Assembly (NCBI GenBank): GCA_903842345.1
Contig: CAIMLR010000015.1
Span: 1 to 64,000 of the forward strand
Length of the DNA stretch: 64,000 bases
Direction of reading: 5' to 3'
Origin: an uncultured Myxococcales bacterium
GTDB lineage: Bacteria; Myxococcota_A; UBA9042
A program made the position numbers and the translations under genes. The notes beneath the pieces were generated by a model that made no database searches, was not told where the DNA came from, and saw only the letters and a program-made list of their open reading frames with translations. Below are positions 58,201-64,000 of this stretch, one piece after another. Position 1 is the first letter of the stretch. Each line of letters begins with the position of its first letter.

Positions 58201-61200
58201 CCGCTTGAGCCACAACCGCCACGCGCTTGGCGCCATCGTGCTCGGGCACGCCGAACCACGCCAAGCGGTAGCCGCGCTCCTGGACAATGACGTCACAAAT
58301 CGTCTGGACGAGCGCGAGTTGGTCCTCGCCAAAGAGAATCGCCCGGATGGCAGTCGCCAGCATGCGTTGGTCGGCCGTCATCCGGCGCAGCTCCGCCTCT
58401 GCGCGCTTGGCCTCCGTCAGGTCGGACCAGGTCGCCGCCAGATACGACTTGCCACCGACGCGGATGGGTTGGCCGCTGACACGGATGTTGCGGAGCGAGC
58501 CATCGCGGGCGCGGGCCTTGGTCTCGATCGTGGCCCCTTCAGGCTGCATCATCATGACGATCTGGGACTGGATCACGTCCGGCGTCGGCGCGTCATCGAG
58601 ATCGCGCGGACCCAAGCGCGCGAACTCGTCTCGCGTGTAGCCGAGCATGGTGTGGCTCGCGGCGTTGAATTCCGCGAACAGCCCCGTCCCCATGTCCACG
58701 GTCGCGATCGCGTCGCGCGCCTGGTTGACGATGGCCGAGTACAGCGCCTCACTTTCCCGGAGCCGTTCGTCCGCCGCGCGCATCGCCAACATGTCCGCAA
58801 TGCGTTTGGCGATGGCGTCGATGAGATCGCGCTCCTCCCGCAGAAACACGCCCTGCTCCTGCGGCTCGTGTCGGTGCAGATACGCGACCGTGACGTCGCC
58901 CGTCTGACCACCGACCACAAACGGTGCGGACTGCATCCACGCGGTTTCGGCAAAGTTCGCCGTCGCGTACGTCTCGTCGCCCAACCGGATCCGCGCGCAC
59001 GCATCCGCGTCATGCAGCCAGCCCGGCGGCAGGTACTCCACGACGGTGCGGAGCATCTGCGGAAGCGGCACGGCGGACCGCTCCGTGTCGCGGAACACCC
59101 GGTGCAGGCAGTTGGACTCCTTGACGCGCTCGCGCAGGGCAACCCGCGTTGCAACCTCGTCCGTGATGTCAAGCACCGTCCCGATGGACTGAGTCGGCTC
59201 GCCTCTGTCGTTCGGCTGGGTAACGGAACGGGCATGAACGTGCCGAACTTCGCCCGACTTGGTCAGAATGCGGTGACGGACGTCGTACTCGCCCCCCACC
59301 TCAACCGCATGCAGGAATGCGCGCTGGACCCATTCCCGGTCGTCGGGATGGACGAAGCCCATCAGTCCGGGCAGCGTGCCCGGAAACTCGTGCGCCTCCA
59401 GCCCAGCGATGTGCAGCAGACCCGCGGACGGCCAGAGCACGCGTGTCTTGAGGTCCAGGAGCCAGGAACCCGCCAGTCCAAGCTCCTCCGCGCGCGCCAA
59501 CGTCGATTCACTCGCCGCCAGCGCCTCCTGGGCCTTTTGGCGGGCAATGCGATCGCGCAAGGCCTCGATCTTGGCGATGATGTCGTCGCCCGCGTCGGCC
59601 AGCAGCCGCGACTCCAGTTCGCCGAACGCGTTGGGGTCACGCGAGTAGATCGCCAGCGAACCCGCAACTGCGCCGGCGCTATCGCGCAGCGGAATCGCGA
59701 TCGTCGAGGCGATGCCAAACATGCGGGCGATTTCCGGCCACTGCGCGGGCGTATCCGACTCGGACGGAACGCCCGTCGTCACGACCCGAGCCTCACGGAT
59801 GGCGCGAAGCGGCGCGTCACCCAATTCATCGGCGGTGGGTGAAGCCACGTGCCCGCGCACGGCGTCCGCCGCGACGCCATGGAGGGAAATGGGCAGGAGC
59901 TGCTTGCCATTGTCGTGGTCGGCGTGGCCAATCCACACCAGCGGATAGTCGCCCGCCGCCACGATTCGCTGGGCCAGCGTGTCGACAAGCGCCGCCTCGT
60001 CGTCCCGCACCGGGCGCGCACCCTTGACGGCCAGGAGCACCTTCATCGCCTTGTTGGCACGCTCGGACTCGCGCATCGCCGCCAGCGCCACAACCGTGTC
60101 GTCAAACACCCGCGCCAGATCGCCCAGCTCCCCCTTTGCCAGGTCTGCGCCCACGCGCGTCGTCAGGTCGCCCGTTCCCAGGCGCCGAAACGCCGCGCCG
60201 AGCTGTTCCACCGGACGCAGAATCAGACGGTCGCTGGCGAGCCAGATCACGGTCAGCAGCAAGCCGAACAGCACCAGCGTGGTAATCCCGAGGGCGAAGG
60301 ACGTCGGGGGCACGGCAGCGATCATGGCCGCGCGGTCGACCGAGAGCCAAACCGTCAGCCCGTTGCCGGTGTGCTCGCCAAAGCGGTCAAACGCCACGCA
60401 ACGCGCCGCACCCTCCAGCCCGGGGCCATCGAACATGCCGCGCTTGCCGCTCGCGTGGATTGCCTGCACAACGGGCCGGTCTGCCACGGACTTGCCAAGC
60501 AGATGCGCGGCGTCAGGATCGAGGAACGCCACGCGATCGTGTTCGTCCAGCAGCCCGATGACCGCCGAATGCGGAAAACCGGCCCGCTGCGGCACGTCCG
60601 CGAGCCAGGTCAGGTCCAGGCCGGCGAGCAGCACGCTCTGGACTTTTCCCGACGGGTCGCGGACCGCCAGGAAGACCGGCAGGATGGGCCGATGACTCGT
60701 CGGCCCCTTCATGACCTCGCCAATCACGAGTCCGGGCGCCTTGAGCGCAGCCTGGAATGCCGCCAGCTTGTCCCATGGATACGGCGTCGCGGTCTGCAAC
60801 GCGCTGCAGACAACGTCGCCTTCCAGATTGAGGACATAGACGTTGGTCAGGTGGTCCTGGCGCCCGGACAGTCCGTGCACCAGCGCCGCGTCGCAGAGCG
60901 GATTTGCCCGGCTCAGGATCGCGGGATCGGTGCTCAGCGACCGAAGCAGCTGCTCGGCAAGGTCCGCGACGTGCCCCTGCTGGTCGGCAATTTCAGCGAC
61001 GACGTAGCGCAGCTTGTTCTGCTCATAGCGGATCGCCATGTCGCGCTCACCGCGCATCTGCAGGACGATCGCCAGCGCGACGGGGATGGCGCCCAGCACC
61101 ACGAGGAGCGCGAGTTGGACGCGGACGCCGTGGATGGAGCGACGGAGGCGCGACTCCGAAGCTGGGGGCCGCGCGGCGGGTGCGGACTGGCCTGACGAAA

Positions 61201-61216
61201 CCATACGGCCTTTCAC
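55220..61216 (-). CDS. Giant hybrid sensor histidine kinase
   Basis: 1998 residues, GTG start at 61216 overlapping the preceding stop as GTGA (ATG 61204 is also possible). Order: TM1 (about 33-53), extracytoplasmic dCACHE-like sensor, TM2 (about 306-327), HAMP, GAF (about 395-550), PAS (about 570-690), GAF-like (about 700-820), PAS (about 825-940), GAF (about 955-1110), PAS (about 1125-1240), PAS (about 1248-1365), HisKA with His 1411 (MSHEIRTPLN), HATPase (LLNLGSNAVKF; GGTGLGLAIS), REC with Asp 1708, and Hpt with His 1857. It is a complete internal phosphorelay able to pass phosphate on to the response regulators encoded just upstream. Confidence 0.93.
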   Translation of the reverse strand: MKGRMVSSGQSAPAARPPASESRLRRSIHGVRVQLALLVVLGAIPVALAIVLQMRGERDMAIRYEQNKLRYVVAEIADQQGHVADLAEQLLRSLSTDPAILSRANPLCDAALVHGLSGRQDHLTNVYVLNLEGDVVCSALQTATPYPWDKLAAFQAALKAPGLVIGEVMKGPTSHRPILPVFLAVRDPSGKVQSVLLAGLDLTWLADVPQRAGFPHSAVIGLLDEHDRVAFLDPDAAHLLGKSVADRPVVQAIHASGKRGMFDGPGLEGAARCVAFDRFGEHTGNGLTVWLSVDRAAMIAAVPPTSFALGITTLVLFGLLLTVIWLASDRLILRPVEQLGAAFRRLGTGDLTTRVGADLAKGELGDLARVFDDTVVALAAMRESERANKAMKVLLAVKGARPVRDDEAALVDTLAQRIVAAGDYPLVWIGHADHDNGKQLLPISLHGVAADAVRGHVASPTADELGDAPLRAIREARVVTTGVPSESDTPAQWPEIARMFGIASTIAIPLRDSAGAVAGSLAIYSRDPNAFGELESRLLADAGDDIIAKIEALRDRIARQKAQEALAASESTLARAEELGLAGSWLLDLKTRVLWPSAGLLHIAGLEAHEFPGTLPGLMGFVHPDDREWVQRAFLHAVEVGGEYDVRHRILTKSGEVRHVHARSVTQPNDRGEPTQSIGTVLDITDEVATRVALRERVKESNCLHRVFRDTERSAVPLPQMLRTVVEYLPPGWLHDADACARIRLGDETYATANFAETAWMQSAPFVVGGQTGDVTVAYLHRHEPQEQGVFLREERDLIDAIAKRIADMLAMRAADERLRESEALYSAIVNQARDAIATVDMGTGLFAEFNAASHTMLGYTRDEFARLGPRDLDDAPTPDVIQSQIVMMMQPEGATIETKARARDGSLRNIRVSGQPIRVGGKSYLAATWSDLTEAKRAEAELRRMTADQRMLATAIRAILFGEDQLALVQTICDVIVQERGYRLAWFGVPEHDGAKRVAVVAQAGKAADYLKALAITWADEPLGQGPTGTAVRERRHVVVQNVATDLKLAPWRASAAKHGIGSSIAIPLFDVQGEVLGVLTVYAAEPHAFLEGEITLLRSLADSLAFGIRSLRDREAREAAELENSKLSLAIDQSPNPVIVTDLQGRIEYINPAFTASTGYTREEILHKNPRFLKSGLTPERVYGEMWAWLRAGEVWRGEFTNRRKDGTVFSERATIVPLRNADGAICNYVAIKEDVSALKASEEKLRKLSLAVEQSPASIAITDLNGDIEYVNPAFVRHTGYTMDELRGGNPRVLQSGKTPRATYGAMWAALTAGKVWQGEFVNKRKDGTEYTERATLAPIRDDAGKITHYVAIKDDITERKHLDAELDEHRHHLEELVDTRTAQLREAQARAEAANMAKSAFLANMSHEIRTPLNAIIGLTHLMTHQVEIPEQVERLRKIDGSARHLLAIINDILDLSKVEAGKLRLENVDFAVADLVDGVRDSLTEQARAKGLTLEFEVAEALPARLNGDSLRLTQVLLNLGSNAVKFTSHGEVIVRMMADTADAGPLRVRFEVQDTGIGLSQEQTERIFQPFEQADVSTTRKFGGTGLGLAISRRLVELLGGTLGVTSAPGQGSTFWFTLPLHAAGTLRVGQPKRTSHGLPPVVRVGRKAASVVLLLVEDDLINQEVATELLASRGFVVEVAENGQIALEKAQRTRYDAVLMDVQMPVMDGLTATRELRKRVAYEQTPILAMTASVFAEDKEACLAAGMNDFVAKPINPQTFFATLCEWTGVDLEPRPRRRATGMTGVGKPRPRLSAIAGLDTDAGLRVVQGRWETYERLLRKFSTERADDVTRLREHIVAGRWQEAQRTVHTLKGVAATLGATAVGAAALRLETLLQLGADAPPTFAEPLQELSETHGALVRALAEALPDSIAPVAAVVDWPAAGQMLAQLQKLLADDDVRALQTFRTDAPMLRAALGPAFDALARDVESFEFDDALTRVRALFAEIPKLQE

Positions 61217-62367
61217 CCTTCCATCGTTGGCGCGGAAACGGCCGCTCGCGGCTCGTCGACATCGATGTAGCGTTCGGCAATGCCAAAGAAGATGTCGATG
61301 GCGCGGTCAAAAGCGTCGACGACATCCGGATCAAAGTGTCGGCCGCGGCCCGCGCGAATCACCTCCGTCGCCCGCTCCGCCGCTTGGGGCGCCTTGTAGA
61401 CCCGCCGCGAAATGAGCGCATCGAACACGTCTGCGACCGCCATCAGCCGCGCGCTGATCGGAATTGCGTCGCCCACAAGCCCATCCGGATAGCCGCTGCC
61501 GTCCCATTTCTCATGGTGCCAATTGGCGATTTCCTTCGCGACGTTGAGGAACGCGACCGGCCGGTCAATCTCCCGCTCCGCGTGCTCAATCGCCTCGCGC
61601 CCCATCGGCGCGTGGCGCTTCATGATCGCCCATTCGTCCGGCGTCAGCGGTCCGGGCTTGAGCAGAATGCTGTCCGGAATGCCGACCTTGCCGATGTCGT
61701 GCAGCGGCGCCGATTTCACGAGCGTTTCGATGTAGCTCGCGGTGAGCGTCGGGGCGAAACGCGGATGTCCGCGCAGCGCCTCCGCCAACGCGCGCACGTA
61801 GCCTTGGGTCCGCAGCAAATGGTGCCCCGTCTCAGGGTCGCGCACTTCCGCGAGGCTCGCCAGCGCGCGAATGCTCACGTCCTGAATCACGAGGTTGTCC
61901 GCCATGCGCGCCGCGACTTCCGCCTCCAGGAGCCGCGTCTGGTCCTTCAGCAAGTCCCGCGCGTGCTTGAGCTCCAGGTGCGTGCGCACGCGGGCGAGCA
62001 CGACCTGCGGCTGAATGGGCCGGGTGATGTAGTCGACCGCGCCGAGCTCAAGACCGCGCTCCTCCGCCGCCGTCCCTTCCATGGACGTAACGAAAATCAC
62101 TGGAATATCGCGGGTCAGCGGGTTCTCGCGCAGCTTCTCCAGCACGGCGAAACCATCCATGTCCGGCATGAGGATGTCGAGCAGGATGAGGTTCGGCGAC
62201 GGCTGCCGTTGCGCAGCCAAAATGGCGCGCGCGCCGGAATTGGCCACGCGCACGCTGTACAACGGCGCGAGGAGCTCGCCCAGAATCGCGAGGTTCTCCG
62301 GCGTGTCATCAACGATGAGCAACGTCTGCCCCTCAGGCAGCGGGCGACGTTCCTGGCCAAGGCTCAT
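61213..62367 (-). CDS. Response regulator with HD-GYP domain (c-di-GMP phosphodiesterase)
   Basis: 384 residues. REC domain (about 15-135) with acceptor Asp in LILLDILMPDMDG and Lys in YITRPIQP context. HD-GYP domain from about 170: ETGHHLLRTQGYVRALAEAL, HDIGKVGIPDSILLKPGPL, HHEKWDGSGYP, ADVFDALISRR. All metal and GYP residues are present, so it should break down c-di-GMP when phosphorylated. Overlaps the kinase start and the cyclase stop by 4 bp each, which ties all three in one operon. Confidence 0.93.
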   Translation of the reverse strand: MSLGQERRPLPEGQTLLIVDDTPENLAILGELLAPLYSVRVANSGARAILAAQRQPSPNLILLDILMPDMDGFAVLEKLRENPLTRDIPVIFVTSMEGTAAEERGLELGAVDYITRPIQPQVVLARVRTHLELKHARDLLKDQTRLLEAEVAARMADNLVIQDVSIRALASLAEVRDPETGHHLLRTQGYVRALAEALRGHPRFAPTLTASYIETLVKSAPLHDIGKVGIPDSILLKPGPLTPDEWAIMKRHAPMGREAIEHAEREIDRPVAFLNVAKEIANWHHEKWDGSGYPDGLVGDAIPISARLMAVADVFDALISRRVYKAPQAAERATEVIRAGRGRHFDPDVVDAFDRAIDIFFGIAERYIDVDEPRAAVSAPTMEG

Positions 62368-63434
62368 GGGTCCCCCAAGGCACCGGTGACGATGTGCGTG
62401 TTGAGCGGCCGGTCGATGCCCTTCACGTGAATGGGCGCCTGGGGTTGGCAGTGGAACTGGCCCTCGACCAGCTTGAGGGTCTCCTCGGCGATGAGCACCG
62501 TGTCAGAGGCCGCGACGTTTTCCAGCCGCGACGCCAAGTTCACCGTTGCGCCAAGCGCCGTGTAGGTCATCTGCCGTTTGCTGCCAAAATTGCCCACGAT
62601 GCACGGCCCCGAGGCGACGCCGATGTGCAAGCGCAACGGCTCGCCGCCGCTTATCGCCATCCAGTCGTGCTGCAAGGCCGGAACCGCGGCCATCATGTCC
62701 AACGCCGCGCGGACAGCCGCGATGGCATCCTGCTCGGAGCCAAGGGTCGCCGGGTCGCCAAAGACCACCATGCAAGCGTCGCCGATGAACTTGTCCAACG
62801 TTCCGTGGTGGCGCGACACGACTTCACTCATCACTTCAAAGTAGCCGTTCAGCAGCTCCGTCATCATCGCCGGATGCACGCGATCGGAGAGCGCGGTGAA
62901 CCCGACGATATCGACAAACAGCACGGTGAGCGGGCGCTTGCGGCTGATGAGGCCACTGGGCGTTTCACCGCGCTGGATGCTGCTGGCCACTTCAACGCTG
63001 ATGTAGGACTGGTAGTGCCGCCCCAAGCGTTCCAGCGACTGCCGCGCCCGCTTGAGCTCGAGGTGCAGGCGCACGCGCTGACGCACGACCGCGGGGCTGA
63101 TCGGCTTGGTGATGTAGTCGACCGCGCCGACCGCGAGGCCATGCGCCTCGTCCTGAGCGTCCGACATCGCGGTGACGAAGATGACCGGGATGTCCCGCGT
63201 CCGCGAGCTGCCCTTCAGCAGCCGGCAAACCTCAAGGCCGTCCATTTCCGGCATCATGACGTCCAGCAAGATGAGATCGGGCAGCACCGGACCTTCGCAG
63301 ATCCGCAGACCTTTGGCGCCGGACGTCGCGACCTTGATCCTGTAGTTGTCTTCCAAGACGCCGGAAAGGACCGCGAGATTCTCGGGCGCGTCATCAACCA
63401 ACAGGATCAATGGCTTGAATTCAATGGTAGACAC
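62364..63434 (-). CDS. Response regulator with class III nucleotide cyclase domain
   Basis: 356 residues, GTG start with GGAGGGT. REC (about 8-125, Asp in LILLDVMMPEMDG, Lys in YITKPIS). Cyclase domain (about 165-345): metal Asp in VLFVDIVGFTALSD and in DKFIGDACMVVFG, base-contact Lys in LDKFIG, transition-state Asn/Arg in VNLASRLE. The usual Asp of the GD-x-VN purine site is Ala (TALGATVN), so base choice (cAMP or cGMP) is uncertain. Known REC-cyclases are activated by phosphorylation. Confidence 0.9.
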   Translation of the reverse strand: MSTIEFKPLILLVDDAPENLAVLSGVLEDNYRIKVATSGAKGLRICEGPVLPDLILLDVMMPEMDGLEVCRLLKGSSRTRDIPVIFVTAMSDAQDEAHGLAVGAVDYITKPISPAVVRQRVRLHLELKRARQSLERLGRHYQSYISVEVASSIQRGETPSGLISRKRPLTVLFVDIVGFTALSDRVHPAMMTELLNGYFEVMSEVVSRHHGTLDKFIGDACMVVFGDPATLGSEQDAIAAVRAALDMMAAVPALQHDWMAISGGEPLRLHIGVASGPCIVGNFGSKRQMTYTALGATVNLASRLENVAASDTVLIAEETLKLVEGQFHCQPQAPIHVKGIDRPLNTHIVTGALGDP

Positions 63435-63527
63435 GCACCCTCCGGCGCGATGGTATCACCGCGTCCGGCGGGGGTCGATGAGAATGTGTCACGGATCGGT
63501 CAGGCGACGGCAAAAGCCAGCGTCAGA

Positions 63528-64000
<473 letters not shown>

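Noticed and set aside
58103-59842. Long plus-strand frames opposite the hybrid kinase (also 56288-57688, 59849-61195, 60904-62430)
   Set aside because: Antisense to clear PAS, GAF, kinase, HD-GYP and REC domains; composition is Arg/Ala-rich as expected from shadows.

Overview
The window looks like a GC-rich Gram-negative chromosome. The host genes at the right (typA, a beta-class GST, a DsbA-like lipoprotein, a very large hybrid histidine kinase, HD-GYP and cyclase response regulators, class I fumarase) and Cys-rich lipoproteins with D-x-DPCT-type motifs would fit a myxobacterium-like or other large-genome proteobacterium, but I cannot fix the taxon from sequence alone.

Layout. (1) About 1-15066 is an integrative island. 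It holds a 5'-truncated hsdR remnant, intact hsdM and hsdS, an unrecognised 457-residue gene, a complete retron on the minus strand (msr-msd RNA, NDT-type effector, reverse transcriptase; St85/Ec86-like), several small unknown genes, an XRE regulator with a near-ideal palindromic operator, a lipoprotein, a possible zinc-ribbon protein, and an excisionase-like plus tyrosine integrase pair ending at a partial tRNA-Arg copy (15022-15066). (2) 15022 to about 51543 is a siphovirus-type prophage of about 36.5 kb: small early genes, an operator or iteron-like array (17466-17556) before a winged-helix-like protein, a minus-strand cargo block (abortive-infection protein, zinc-ribbon and membrane proteins, ECK-type nuclease), HNH endonuclease, terminase, portal, scaffold, capsid, tail tube, a frameshifted tail chaperone, tape measure, tail-tip proteins, a holin-like protein, accessory genes, then a second excisionase/integrase pair. 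(3) An intact tRNA-Arg(UCU) at 51501-51574 (minus) is the attachment site. (4) 51709-64000 is host chromosome: typA, a 17-bp hairpin terminator, a DsbA-like lipoprotein, gst, then a three-gene signalling operon on the minus strand (cyclase-REC, HD-GYP-REC, 1998-residue hybrid kinase) downstream of a partial fumarase gene.

How it works together. Two related integrases sit next to two copies of the same tRNA 3' end, so the island and prophage appear to have accreted in tandem at one tRNA gene. Both carry phage-defence functions: the retron and a DNA methylase without its restriction subunit in the first, Abi and a nuclease in the second. The prophage structural block carries six copies of a 12-bp motif (CGGTGGTTATCG), five of them intergenic and just upstream of gene blocks and each followed by a short inverted repeat, which looks like an undescribed phage regulatory signal. 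No endolysin or CI-like repressor is recognisable, so lysis and lysogeny control are assigned only tentatively.
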